DNA of 64,000 nt from Wolfiporia cocos (GCA_029448655.1 JACCLO010000008.1:3534001-3598000), one strand, 5' to 3'; shown: positions 29,140-40,708, counted from the stretch's first letter. Numbers and translations: made by a program. The notes: generated by a model not told the origin, from the sequence alone.

Positions 29140-32100
29140 TGACCTGCCCACTTGTGCTCCCGTGTAATTTTAGTCCCGTACCCGCTGTAAAGAGTGTATT
29201 CGAGTCAATGTATCATATTTTTGGCAACGATGCGCGCGACTTCGCTCGATCTTTCCGTGTCGAAGTAACACTCTGGGTATATGGGCAAAAAGTGCAGGCT
29301 CTGGCTTTAATCGACAGCGGTGCAACCATATCGGTCATATCACAACGATTGGTCGATAAACATAAGCTGGTCACCGACAAACTAGCGTTTCCTATTACGG
29401 TTACAAACGCAGACGGAACAGAAAACGTCGCTGGCCGCTTAACGCAATCAGTAAAAGCATTCATGCAACATGGCACACACAAGGAAAAGATAGGTCTGAC
29501 GGTCATGCACCTAGAACCAGACCTAATCCTTGGCTATGATTGGTTGCGTCTCCACAACCCTACCTTTGATTGGAGGAAAGGAGAAATGGAATATGCACGC
29601 TGTACACACGACCAACCGTACGCCAGAAAAAAGGGTAACCGCCCTTCTGAGGAGGAAGCAGTTGAACTCCCAGAAAAAGAAATCATCGAAGTAAATTCGA
29701 TTTGGGACACTCCCGTGGACATATTAGGAGAGGAGGACCCCGAAAATCCTTTGATCGCTTGGGTGTCAACCCTTGACGACGAGGAAATGAACCTGCTGAC
29801 ACAGTTGGTAGCCGAGGTACTTGACAAAGACCTCGACGAAGCAGACGACCGTGAGGAAAATACACCACCGATTGACGTTGAAAAATGGCGATCGTTAGTG
29901 CCCGAACAATACCAAGAGTATGGGCCAACGGTGTTCTCACAAAAGGCGTCAGAGAGGATGCCGGAACGGAAGCCCTGGGATCACGCCATAGTGCTTGAAC
30001 CAGATGCGCAGCTTCCTCCCCCGGTAAAACCATACAAAATGTCTCCCCAAGAGCGTAATAGCTTGGATGAGTGGATAGACACCGAACTACGGAAGGGTTA
30101 CATTCGACCATCCGAAAGTCCGATGGCATCCCCGGTCTTCTTTGTCCATAAAAAGGACGGAGGACTGCGGATGGTTGTCGATTACAGGAGGCTAAACGAA
30201 ATAACCGTAAAAAATCGTTATCCGATACCTCGGATCGATGATCTCATCGATCAACTGTCCCATGCGACCATCTTCACCAAAATCGACCTTAGATGGGGAT
30301 ATAACAATGTCCGCATCAAGGAAGGTGATGAATGGAAGACGGCGTTTATTACACACCGTGGACTATACGAGGCAACGGTAATGTATTTCGGTTTCTGCAA
30401 TGCCCCCGCAACGTTCCAAGCGATGATGAATTCAATCCTCGCACCGTTCATTCGGACCGGCAAGGTGGTTGTCTACCTAGACGACATCTTGATTTTCGGG
30501 AATGATATGGAGGAACATCGGCGACTTACCAAAGGGGTTCTCCAAACCCTGAAGGACTCGGACTTGTATGCGAAGCCCGAAAAGTGCTTTTTCGAACAAT
30601 CTTCCATCGAATACCTAGGAATGATCATTTCCGATGGTAACATCATGATGGATCCGAAGAAGTACGCCGGCGTTCAGGACTGGCCTAGACCTACTAAGGT
30701 CAAAGAGGTTCAAGCTTTCCTTGGATTTGCCAATTTCTACAGGCGATTCATAGAAGGCTTCTCAAAAATAGCCAAACCACTCACCATGCTGACCAAAAAG
30801 TCAAAGCTTGGCACTGGGACGCCGAGCAGGAAAATGCCTTCCAAACCCTAAAGGAAGCATTTACCAAAGCGCCCGTGCTTCGAATTCCGTCGCACGATCA
30901 GCCTTTCCGCGTAGAAACAGATGCGTCAGACTTCGCTACTGGAGCAGTACTATCTCAGTTAGATCCTACGGATAAAAAATTCCACCCCGTGGCGTACTAT
31001 AGCAAATCGCTAAGTGCCCCGGAAAGGAACTACGAGATCTACGACAAGGAAATGTTGGCTGTCATCAGGGCTCTAGAGGAGTGGCGACACTACCTAGAGG
31101 GACACCCTGAAAAATTCGAAATATGGTCGGATCATCTGAACCTGACATATTTCAAAACGGCGCAAAAACTGACGAGACGACAAGCCCGTTGGGCACTGTA
31201 CCTCTCACGCTTCAACTTCCAAATGAAGCACAAACCTGGCAAAACAATGCTAACCGCGGATCCTCTGTCCAGGCGGCCAGACCATGAGGAGGGGGTGGAT
31301 CTCGATAACCGCGATCAGGTTCTTCTGAAACCTGAGTGGTTCGAGCAAGAGTACATGGCAATGGCTCTTGATACCTCCCATGCTGCCCCACAATCGGAAG
31401 ACGAATCGATACTCCGAGAGATTCGCAAAGCGTTGCTAGACGACAAGGTCACAAAAGACTACAAGGAGCTGCTCTCATCCGGCCCTCGTGAATTCAAAAA
31501 AGACCTATCAGAATGGAACTACGAAGGAGGGTTACTCCTCCGAAGAGGCAAAGTCTACGTTCCAGCTACTCCAGCGGATATCAGACGGCAAGTGGTCGAG
31601 TATCATCACGATCACAAGTCAGCTGGGCATTTCGGACGCTACAAAACGTACGAATTGCTAAGCCGCAACTATTGGTGGCCCGGAATGTTCGTTTACGTCA
31701 AAAAATACGTAGACGGATGTGACACATGCCAACGTATGAAGAACCACCCGCAGAAGCCGTACGGCCCCCTGCAACCCTTACCGGTGCCGTCAGGCCCGTG
31801 GGAAGTGGTGACAATAGACCTGATCACTCAGCTACCCCCATCGGGAATGCATGACGCAATCATGGTCGTAGTGGATCGGTTGACCAAAAGAGCAAGGTTT
31901 TTCCCTATCGAAAACACCTTCTCAACGAAAGACCTAGCTACGATACTCTATCAAAAGGTATATCCCTTACATGGGTTACCAAAACAGATAGTATCGGACA
32001 GAGGGACACAATTCGCCTCAAAACTATTTGGCGAATGGTGCACCCTGCTGGGAATCCAAAGGTCGATGACTACTGCGTACCACCCACAGGCAGATGGACA

Positions 32101-33565
32101 AACCGAACGAGTAAATCAAATACTCGAACAGTATCTACGGTGCTACATAAATACGTACCAAAAAGATAACTGGTCGGAGTTCCTGCCAACAGCGGAATTT
32201 GCGTACAATAATGCAGCCAGCGAAACTACCAAGGAATCCCCGTTCCTGGTGGAATTAGGTCGTCATCCTATTGCAGGACCAAGCAGTTTCGAACCAAGCC
32301 GAAACAAAGACTTAGTAGAAATTGCGAACACACGGTTCTCTGCACAAGAGAAAGCTAAAGCGGCAATGAAAATTGCAGCCGAAAGATGGTCCTGGTACTA
32401 TGACCAAAAGAAGCAAGTCGTCCCTTTCAAAGTAGGCGACAAAGTACTCGTGGACGTACGAAGTTGGCAAGACACCGAAAGGAGTCTAGCCCCACGCTAC
32501 ATCGGCCCATTCCGAATCACGGAGAAATTGGGACCGGCAACGTTCAAAGTGTACATGGACGCACAATATAGGGCCTATCACCCTGTGTTCCATGCTTCAA
32601 AACTAGTCATGTACAAGGAATCAACCATCGAAGGTCAGAAAAGTCATCCTCCAGTGGCTGACAAGCCAATGGAAATGGAAGACCCGGAAGAATGGGAAGT
32701 AGAAGCAATTCTCGACCATCGTAACCGACGCGGTCGGTGGGAATACCTTATCCATTGGAAAGGCACCGGACCTGCGGAAGACACGTGGGAAATCGAGGAA
32801 CACCTGGCTAACGCTAAGGAGATACTGGACGAGTACAAGGCAAAATATTCAGCCCTTAGTACCGACCCAAATCAACCCCTCCGCCGATCAACTAGACTCG
32901 GCGGAACACGGCAGACAATTGCCGTCTTCAACCCTGATTCACCAGATTGGGACTCGGACACATGTGTCTGGCCCGATGACTGGCCCCAATATCGAGACGA
33001 TGTTGATCCTACACAACCGAAAGTGTACTACAAGCGCGACCCCTTTACAGGTCAATGGGTACATTCCAATGTTGAGTTCAACAAAGACTTGGAAATCGAA
33101 GTAGGAGTCAATGGCAAACTACCGACCAGGGGAACGACTGATGCGATCGGCTACGATCTGTATGCCGCGCAGAATATCCTGATTAATTCATGGAAATCCG
33201 CCTCGGTCCCCACAGACATCCGTATCAAAGTTCCATATGGGACATACGGTCGGATAGCGCCAAGGTCTGGACTTGCGAAAAAGGGCATCGACGTCCTTGC
33301 AGGTGTAATAGACCATGACTACCGCGGAGAAGTCTTTGTCATGTTGATGAACCTCACTGGAGACCCGTACCAAGTAAAGAAAGGCGACCGAATTGCTCAG
33401 CTAATCTGCGAAGTAGCAATCACGCCCGAAATACAGGCTAACGAAACCAAGGAAAAGTTCGAAAAAGAAGTTCGGCCTCATCTCCATGGCAGCAAGCCTT
33501 ATTTCGACTGGCTAAAAGAAACAGCCACGCGCGGGACACAAGGTTTTGGATCAACAGGACGATAA
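29139..33565 (+). pseudogene. Pol of chromovirus B, one frameshift
   Basis: Domains in order: aspartic protease ([11 protein letters not shown], about 29305-29337); RT with [10 protein letters not shown] (about 30468-30495); RNase H (TDASDFATGAVL and YEIYDKEMLAVI); integrase zinc region (HHDHKSAGHFGRY to CDTCQRMK) and core (TIDLITQ, VSDRGTQF, DGQTERVNQ); chromodomain (about 32686-32838); dUTPase (about 33113-33562) with all five motifs, including GVIDHDYRGE and RGTQGFGSTGR. Total about 1,475 residues. A 1-nt deletion in GTCAAAGCTTGG at about 30804 (copies A and D have GTCAGAAGCTTGG) shifts the frame between RT and RNase H; everything else is open. Pol lies in the -1 frame relative to gag. It makes cDNA, integrates it and probably sanitises dUTP during synthesis. 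Confidence 0.92.
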
Positions 33566-33656
33566 AAGTGGAAAAATCGTAAAGACTAACCCTTCAATGG
33601 GCTCTAGCACAACTTCTACTCTCAACGGGGTCGTTGAAATCTAAGGGGGGGGGTAA

Positions 33657-34275
33657 TGTCACAAGAATTCTCCTAGTTTCCCTATATTTCTTACTATTTT
33701 TCCGGCAATTCTACGAATTATCTACGACTTTCTAGACCAATAACTAGCTTATCTGGTTCATAAGTTAACGGTTACATATGTGCCGAATGATGGCCGCGTT
33801 ATCTCCCGTAGCGACGGTCTTATCTTATCAGTAGTAGTTACCATCAGTCACATGTCTAGTTCCAGCCAATCGGACATTCCGTCCGGAAGCAGTCAGCGTA
33901 TAAACGTCAGCGGACCGGGCTTTGGTCACGCCCCATCTTGGTAATGACAAGAGCGCAAAACGCTATTCGTGCGGCCTACGCCGCCTCTCTATATCCCGGT
34001 TTTGATCGGCATATGTATTTATCGTATATTACTAAGTACTTAGGTACCTGGGGACTTGTACATACGAATACGGACATTAGTATTATCTAATAAGACTGTT
34101 AGGGGTCTTATTTATCATGTATATATACTGGACTTGCTGAGCGCTATTGCCTCAGTTCTATTCATTGCATTCATACTACGAGTTAACCACTCAACGTATC
34201 CTGCTTAACATCTACTTATCCCTTGCCTAACCAGCAAAACCAAGAACATTACAAGTAAGTTGTTATCTTGTGTTA
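33657..34275 (+). repeat. 3' LTR of chromovirus B
   Basis: 619 bp, one visible difference from the 5' LTR. It is preceded by the polypurine tract ending GGGGGTAA (33645-33656). Confidence 0.95.
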
Positions 34276-36791
34276 CCACCAATAATTGCGGGATAGCAAT
34301 TCGTATGTCTTATATCGACCGAAATGCCCAGCCGACTTGTGATCGTGATGTAATTCGACCACTTGCCATCTGATATCCGCTGGTGTGGTTGGGATGTACA
34401 CTTTGCCTTTATGGAGTAATAATCCTCCTTCGTAGTTCCATGTTTGTAGGTCTTTTCGGAATTCACGAGCACCTGATGAGAGTAGTTGCTTGTAATCCTT
34501 AGTGACCTTGTCGTCGAGCAATGCTTTGCGGATTTCTCGGAGTATCGGGTCATCCGATTCTGGCGCAGCATGGGAGGTTTCTAGAGCCATTGACATGAGC
34601 TCTGATTCGAAAAATTCAGGTTTCAGTAGAATTTGATCCCTGTTATCGAGTTCCACCCCCTCCTCATGATCTGGACGCCTGGACAGAGGGTCCGCTGTTA
34701 GCATTGTCTTGCCAGGTTTGTGCTTCATTATGTAATCGAAGCGTGAGAGGTACAAGGCCCATCGGGCCTGTCGTCGGGTCAGTTTTTGCGCCGTTTTGAA
34801 ATAGGTTAGATTTAGATGATCCGACCATATCTCGAACTTTTCAGGTGCTCCTTCGAGGTAATGTCTCCATTCCTCAAGAGCCCTAATCACCGCCAACATT
34901 TCCTTGTCATAGATCTCGTAGTTCCGTTCCGGGGCACTTAGCGACTTGCTAAAGAAGCCCACGGGGTGATATTTTTTATCTTTCGGATCTAATTGAGATA
35001 AGACTGCACCGGTAGCGAAGTCCGATGCATCCGTTTCTAGGCGGAAAGGTTCGTCTTGTGACGGGATTCGTAAAACGGGCGCTTTGGTGAATGCTTCCTT
35101 TAGTTTAAGGAAAGCATCCTCCTGCTTGGCGTCCCAATGCCAAGCTTCTGACTTCTTTGTCAAGATTGTCAGTGGTTTGGCCTTTTTCGAGAACCCTTCT
35201 ATAAATCTTCTATAGAAGTTTGCAAAGCCCAGGAACGCTTGTACGTCCTTGACTTTTTGGGGTCTCGGCCAATCTTGAACTCCGCTGTACTTCTTTGGAT
35301 CCATCATTATTTTTCCGTCGGCAATGATTACGCCGAGGTACTCAATTGAGGATTGTTCAAAGAAGCACTTTTCGGGTTTCGCATACAGATCGTGGTCCTT
35401 CAGGGTTTGTAGTACCTGTTTGGTGATCCGACGATGTTCCGCCATGTCGTTACCGAAAATGAGAATGTCGTCTAAATATACGACAACTTTCCCAGTACGG
35501 ATATATGGGGCTAAGATGGAGTTCATCATAGCCTGGAACGTTGCGGGGGCGTTGCAGAAACCGAAATACATTACGGTAGCCTCGTATAATCCCTTATGCG
35601 TGACAAAGGCTGTCTTCCATTCGTCACCTTTCCTGATGCGGACATTGTTATATCCCCATCTCAGGTCGATTTTCGTGAAAATGGTTGCTTGGGATAATTG
35701 ATCGATCAATTCATCGATCCGAGGTATCGGATATCGGTTTTTGACGGTTATACCGTTTAGCCTCCTATAGTCGACCACCATTCGAAGGCCTCCATCCTTC
35801 TTTTTTACGAAGAATACGGGGGAGGCCATCGGACTTTCGGACTTTTGTATGTAACCCTTACGAAGTTCAGTCTCGATCCACTCATCTAGACTGTTTCGTT
35901 CTTGGGGCGACATTTTGTAAGGTCTAGCCGGGGGTGGAAGCTGCGCATCTGGTTCTAGCACTATGGCGTGATCCCAGGGCTTCCGTTCCGGCATCCTCTC
36001 TGATGCTTTCTGAGAGAAGACAGTTGGCCCGTACTCTTGGTACTGTTTGGGCACTAACGATCGCCATGATTCTAGGTCGATCGAGTCGTCGTTCTCAGCA
36101 TCTTCTGGGTCATCGCCGGGGTCTTTGTCAAGAACCGCAGCTACCAGTTCAGCCAACGTCTGTTGTTCTTCGTCGTCTAGCGTGTCTAGCCAGGCGATGA
36201 ATTCATTTTGGGGGTCCTCCTCTCCTATGATGTCCACAGGAGTATCCCAAATCGAGTGGCACTCGTTTAATTCCTTTTCGGGAGTTCAGCTGTTTCCTCC
36301 CACGAGGGCTGGTTTACGCCCTTCCTTTGCCTCTTTTGGTCATGATCGCAGCGGTATTTCATTTCTCCTTTTTTCCAATTGAAATCAGGATTATGGAGTC
36401 GAAGCCAGTCGTATCCCAGGACCAAATCGGGTTCTAGCGTCATTACTGCTAGTCCTATGGTTTCCTTATGGGATTCGTGCTGCATGTATGCTTTTACCAA
36501 CTTCGTTATTCGGCCCGCGACATTCGTTGTTCCGTCGGCATTCGATACTGTGATAGGGAATGCCATGTCGCTGGTAACCAATTTGTGCTGATCCAGCAGT
36601 CGTTGCGAAATGACTGAAATGGTAGCACCGCTGTCAACCAAGGCTAAGGCCTGCACTTTCGTTCCGTATACCCAGAGTGTTACTGCTACTCGGAAGGCCC
36701 GAGAGAAGTCACGCGCATCGTTGCCAAAAATGTGATACATTGACTCGAATACACTCTTTACAGCGGGTACGGTAATACTGTTACAAGACAC
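34276..36791 (-). pseudogene. Pol of chromovirus A, first part: protease, RT, RNase H, start of integrase
   Basis: Protease with [19 protein letters not shown], then RT with [14 protein letters not shown] (about 35490-35450) and RNase H (TDASDFATGAVL, YEIYDKEMLAVI). The integrase zinc region reaches NYWW, where copy B begins. A 1-nt deletion at about 36275-36283 (CTCCCGAAAAGG, expected one more base) puts the protease and RT in different frames. Pol is offset by -1 from gag, as in B. The RT catalytic box and RNase H acidic residues are intact. The pieces on both sides of B join without loss: NYWW continues as PGMFVY, with CCACC duplicated. Confidence 0.9.
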
Positions 36792-36817
36792 AAGCGGGCA
36801 GGATATCGCATGTGCCT

Positions 36818-39016
36818 TCAGAGAAAACCCGAGGGACTACCTCCGTGGAGTCCAAGGGCGGTTGCGGAGTCGGCTATCCGCTGCTGGAGCCAGGGTAATT
36901 TGATCCTGATGGAGTCGCCGGACGGTTTCGGCGCAGGTGCCGGTGAGGTCACCTGAACGCGGACTTCCTCTTCTGCCGATGAGGGTTCCGCGCTTTTCTC
37001 TTCTCCGATGCGCGTAGTGGGTGCGAGGGGAACCACCTCCTCTTGGATGTGTGGGGAGTTATGGGAGAGCGTCCCTACGGTGGCTTTGAGGCTCTCGTCT
37101 TCGTCGTCAGTCACCAGCTCCTGGGTGCTAACGACTCGGACTTTGTATTTTTTGGTCGGATCCAATTTCTTCTGGCCCGACTTTTGACTCCCGCTCGACG
37201 AGCCTGTCGGCTTCGTCGTTCCGCTTCCACTAGTGGCCGGCTTAGCCGCCTTTTTCTGGTTCGACCAGTTGTCCGGGCAGTCCTTCCAGGCATGTTGCCC
37301 GGGGTGCTTCTTGCAGTCGGACTGCCGGTTACCGGTTCCAGAAGGCTTGGCTGCCTTGGCCTTGTCGTCGGCTTTCGCCTTCGACTTAGCTTTCTCGGAG
37401 GTCTTGTCAGACCCCGAGGACTCCTTTTTCTTCTTTTCCTCATCGAAAATCTTCCCCTTCAGCTTATCGGGGTACTGGCGTTTGTACAGATCGATAGCCA
37501 TGTCGAGGTAGATCTCCCAGTCAGTCGGTAGGGAAAAGTTGGGAACCGACTCGAGGGTTCCAAGGGTCTCGCGTACTTTGTCGGGCAAGATCCGCTTGAT
37601 TTGACTGAGCAACGTTTTGTTGTCAGTTTCTGCGAGGCGGGCCAGAGTTCGCAATTTCTGGGCCCATACGAAGAAGTCGTCTTTGATCTTCGATTTGCCG
37701 TCGTCGCCGAAGTAGGATTCAATTTCCTTCTCGGCGATTTCCTTATCCGTCTTTTTGCCATAGACCTTCTCGATTGTGTCCGAGAAAGTCGTCCATGTAT
37801 GCCCGGATGTCTGCCCGGCGGAGATCTTATCGACCACCGGGGACATGTATTGGTAGGCCTCGCCTGTAAGCCTTAATAGGGCTTGGCGGACTTTATCCTC
37901 ATCCGTGGCAATCCGCGCATCCGCGAAGTACATCCCCATTTTCTGGAGCCATTCCTTGGACGAGATGTTGTCCTTGGGGCCGGAGTACTTCGGGGGCTGC
38001 GTGGGTTTCGGGGCAAGATTGATGGTTGTGGCAGTTCCGCTCGGCTGGGCGAGAGCTGCCGCTTTCAGGTTGTCCAGTTCCTTCTGGAGCGTGTCCAATT
38101 TATTTGTTAGCGCCTGGACTTCGGCGCTTGTGGTGGTACTGTTTCCACCGCTTCCGCTGGCTGCGGGGGCCTTCTCGAGTCTCCTGAGACCACTCTCCAA
38201 CTTGTCTAGACGTTTCCCGGTTAGGTTGTCTAGCTGGTTTCGGAGGGTCGCGTTCTCTTCTAGTGCATCGATTCGCATTTGAAGAGACTGGTTGTGCAAC
38301 CTGATCTCGTTCGACTTCGACCAGACCCTTTCGAGTTTACGGTCGATGGTTCGGCTATATGAGGCGAGGTTCGCCATGACGTAGTTGCCGGCGTGGTACC
38401 GGCCCTCTTTGACTGCATTGATAGACAGTCCCAGGTTGTCGGGGCTGTAAGATGTTACCCCCCTGGTGAGGCGTTCCACGTATTCGGCCTGTGTCGGTGC
38501 GGGCAGGACGACCGGTTCGATCGTCTCGGCTTCGAATTCCGGAAGCAGGTCCGGCAGCGTGCCGAACAGCGCCTGCTTGGACGCTTCTTCCTCGGATCTC
38601 GTGGGGGACCTTTCTGGGGTCCTGATTGCCCGCGTGGGCGTGTCCTCGCCTTCGCTTTCGCTGGTCGAGTACCAATGTACGTCTCCGTAGAGACAGATTA
38701 GGTCAGAGAGCAGCATGCTCTCTGCGTATTTGTCCCAGGGGTACCACGAGATGTGGTTCCTGGTCGAGTCCTCCCCGTAGTACTTGAAGTATACGAGATA
38801 GTTCACCCGTAGGTGTGTGCGCATATGGGGCGGAATCGAGTTGAAAGTGGTGACACTCCCCCCAGCTCTGATGCCGAAAACAATTCGCAGGTAATCCATG
38901 AGGCATGTCTGCTCTCCGGGCCATGCGTGTTCTCCGGTCATCGGGCGGTATGCCGTCGCTACCTTGTAGGTAGTGGCGTGTGCTCCGGCGGCGGGGATGA
39001 TTGTGTAAGACACCAT
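36818..39016 (-). CDS. Gag of chromovirus A
   Basis: 732 residues, starting MVSYTIIPAAG and ending SPSGFL. The same layout as in B: N-terminal domain ([20 protein letters not shown]), coiled coil, capsid core ([43 protein letters not shown]), Lys-rich linker, variant knuckle CKKHPGQHAWKDC with the same C-X2-H-X3-H-X4-C spacing, and a Ser/Thr-rich tail containing [17 protein letters not shown], which is almost unchanged from B. No stops. The stop is about 27 nt before the pol frame begins, so the TGATG overlap of B is not kept here. Confidence 0.9.
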   Translation of the reverse strand: MVSYTIIPAAGAHATTYKVATAYRPMTGEHAWPGEQTCLMDYLRIVFGIRAGGSVTTFNSIPPHMRTHLRVNYLVYFKYYGEDSTRNHISWYPWDKYAESMLLSDLICLYGDVHWYSTSESEGEDTPTRAIRTPERSPTRSEEEASKQALFGTLPDLLPEFEAETIEPVVLPAPTQAEYVERLTRGVTSYSPDNLGLSINAVKEGRYHAGNYVMANLASYSRTIDRKLERVWSKSNEIRLHNQSLQMRIDALEENATLRNQLDNLTGKRLDKLESGLRRLEKAPAASGSGGNSTTTSAEVQALTNKLDTLQKELDNLKAAALAQPSGTATTINLAPKPTQPPKYSGPKDNISSKEWLQKMGMYFADARIATDEDKVRQALLRLTGEAYQYMSPVVDKISAGQTSGHTWTTFSDTIEKVYGKKTDKEIAEKEIESYFGDDGKSKIKDDFFVWAQKLRTLARLAETDNKTLLSQIKRILPDKVRETLGTLESVPNFSLPTDWEIYLDMAIDLYKRQYPDKLKGKIFDEEKKKKESSGSDKTSEKAKSKAKADDKAKAAKPSGTGNRQSDCKKHPGQHAWKDCPDNWSNQKKAAKPATSGSGTTKPTGSSSGSQKSGQKKLDPTKKYKVRVVSTQELVTDDEDESLKATVGTLSHNSPHIQEEVVPLAPTTRIGEEKSAEPSSAEEEVRVQVTSPAPAPKPSGDSIRIKLPWLQQRIADSATALGLHGGSPSGFL

Positions 39017-39092
39017 CGTTGCTGAATTTTTTCGTCAGCTTGAGTCTTATTTGTCACGTTCGACTTAAAAGATTCAAAAAAAAGGAATAAAA

Positions 39093-39155
39093 ATGCCCTG
39101 ACGGGACTTTTTCGCATGCCATGCCGCCTTCGAAATTGCCCTGTCGGGACTTTTT
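39093..39155 (-). repeat. Two small hairpin-like repeats between ORF1 and gag (A)
   Basis: On the minus strand AAGTCCCGTCAGGGCAT (about 39109-39093) and AAGTCCCGACAGGGCAA (about 39151-39135). They fold as CCC-loop-GGG with GUCA or GACA loops, in the same position as the CCU-GAAA-AGG repeats of B. Confidence 0.6.
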
Positions 39156-39176
39156 GATTCGAGTCTCGTGCTACTG

Positions 39177-39992
39177 TTACATCTCGGGTTTACCCAGATC
39201 AAAGTCCAGTCCTGCGGACACCAACTGCCTCTTTAGGTATGTTACATGCTCCGCTACGTCTAAGTCCCCAAATATGTACTCCATCCGTTTTAAGTATTTG
39301 TCCAAGCGCCTGAGGTCCTGGTTCTTCATCGAGTCCTGTCGGACACGATGTTCCCCATTGGCGCACAGCTCGTCGAAGTCTCCGGTGAGCTGGGTGTACT
39401 TGGCCATGATTGGCGCGGGTGTCGAGTAATCTTTTGCTCGCCATAGTTTGGTGAGCCGGGGGTGGGCTGCAAGGATCTTCTTTTCTGTTTCGATCCACCA
39501 GTCCCACTTCTTTTCGGTGCAGTGCATGTCGCGGGGGTTGCTAATCCCGCGTTCTTCGGCCCATAACGGGGCCATCCGCAGCTCCTCTACCCTCTCTAAC
39601 AAGGTCTTTCTGGGACCCTGTTCGCGTTTGGCTTTACCGGCGGCGATGAGCCATTCGGTTTCGGCTTTTTCGGCGGCGACCCGGGCGATGTATTCGTCGA
39701 GCCGGGCTGCGTCGAGTCGGGCTTCGAGCTTCTCCTTCTGGCGGAAAAGCTTATCGAGCTTTTTGCGGCGTATGTCGGCTAGTGCCGCTTCGTGGTTGAC
39801 CCTCTGGACTGTTTTGGGGTCTGCCTCTCTCCGGGTGTAAGGCTTCTTCGCCTCCTGTTTGCCCTTTCGGGACTTTCGCACGGGCCCCACTTCCTCAGGC
39901 ATGTAAGCCTTCATTGGTTTGTGAGGGATCTCCCAACACTCGTGGAGACCCGTGGCTGCGTTGCGGGGTGCGACGCGGAAGGTGTTCGGCAT
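39177..39992 (-). CDS. ORF1 of chromovirus A, unknown function
   Basis: 271 residues, starting MPNTFRVAPRNAATG and ending DFDLGKPEM. It aligns end to end with ORF1 of B and E: PRNAATG near the N-terminus, VNHEAALADIRRKKLDKLFRQKEKLEAR in the helical part (KDLL-type heptads), LLERVEELRMAPLWAEERG, MHCTEKKWDWW, VRQDSMKNQDLRRLDKYLKRMEYIFGDLDV, and the C-terminus GLDFDLGKPE. Roughly half of the residues are identical by eye, the rest mostly conservative, with no stop. It precedes gag on the element RNA. It has no known motif. Conservation between two diverged LTR families is the main evidence that it is functional. Confidence 0.85.
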   Translation of the reverse strand: MPNTFRVAPRNAATGLHECWEIPHKPMKAYMPEEVGPVRKSRKGKQEAKKPYTRREADPKTVQRVNHEAALADIRRKKLDKLFRQKEKLEARLDAARLDEYIARVAAEKAETEWLIAAGKAKREQGPRKTLLERVEELRMAPLWAEERGISNPRDMHCTEKKWDWWIETEKKILAAHPRLTKLWRAKDYSTPAPIMAKYTQLTGDFDELCANGEHRVRQDSMKNQDLRRLDKYLKRMEYIFGDLDVAEHVTYLKRQLVSAGLDFDLGKPEM

Positions 39993-40708
39993 GGCTACGT
40001 AAGAAGTTTGTAAGCTACTGTATCTAGTGTAAAATTCACGCGGTCTTCGGTCGGGGCTAATCGTCGTATTTTGATAGTCTAGCGCTTATCCTCCGGCGTC
40101 AATGAGCGCTCCGCTCTCGACCGGAGTTAGTGTCGGCGACTGGCTGGCGTCTCTCATACGCTACCAGGTGGGGGATACAACTGACACGCTTCCCTAGCGT
40201 GCAGGTAGTACGGGGTTTGGAGTATTACACTCCGCATGTGTCCACGCCTAGCTCAAGAAAGGGGGCTTGCCAGTGTTAAAACCAAACCCATGCCCTGAGG
40301 GACTTAGAGGGCGCCAAGGCCAGAACTCTATCGTTCTGTAGCCGTATTGGCAGCGGCTCTAGGCAGGGTCACTCGGACCCACCCCGGTTCTATAATAGAG
40401 CCGCCCCTGTAACGCCTGGGGATAGGCTAGAAGATCATCTCCGACCCAGGGTGGCACGTGCCCCGTTGTCATCGATTCTCAACTCTCGGCAAGGCCCTTT
40501 GCAGGTGCCAAGCCCGTCCCTTAACCCTGGGTCCGGGTATAGTGCCCGAAGGCGGTGTGCTCGAAAGCGATCCCCCAGATCCCGCTAAGGAAACCCCGCT
40601 GCCTGTCGGCGAGCGGGGGGCGCTGACGACGACGAGAAGCCCCTATGAAGAAAAATCCCAGACCCCCCTTTTCAGGCGGGGCGGGGGCGGAAGAAGATTC
40701 TATTCATA
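39993..40708 (-). other. Leader of chromovirus A with self-primer site
   Basis: 716 nt. On the minus strand ATGAATAGAATCT (40707-40695), one base after the LTR, is the perfect complement of AGATTCTATTCAT in the LTR (40860-40848). Compared with B, one base was inserted in both partners (covariation). The leader shares blocks with B, for example the CAGAACGATAGAGTTCTG hairpin. Confidence 0.75.

Larger units (their letters stand above)
24624..34275 (+). mobile_element. Chromovirus B, nested in A, nearly intact
   Basis: A complete 9,652-bp element with 619-bp LTRs differing at one visible site (C/T in ACATAYGTGC) and the TSD CCACC (24619-24623 and 34276-34280). Order: LTR, leader with self-primer, ORF1, three small repeats, gag, pol, polypurine tract GGGGGGGGGTAA, LTR. 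ORF1 and gag are open; pol has a single 1-nt deletion at about 30804. It is the youngest full element visible by LTR identity and lies in A's integrase region. Confidence 0.95.

Noticed and set aside
28093..29151. 352-codon minus-strand frame opposite gag of B
   Set aside because: Shadow of the Lys/Ser-rich Gag tail; interrupted in the homologous place of A.
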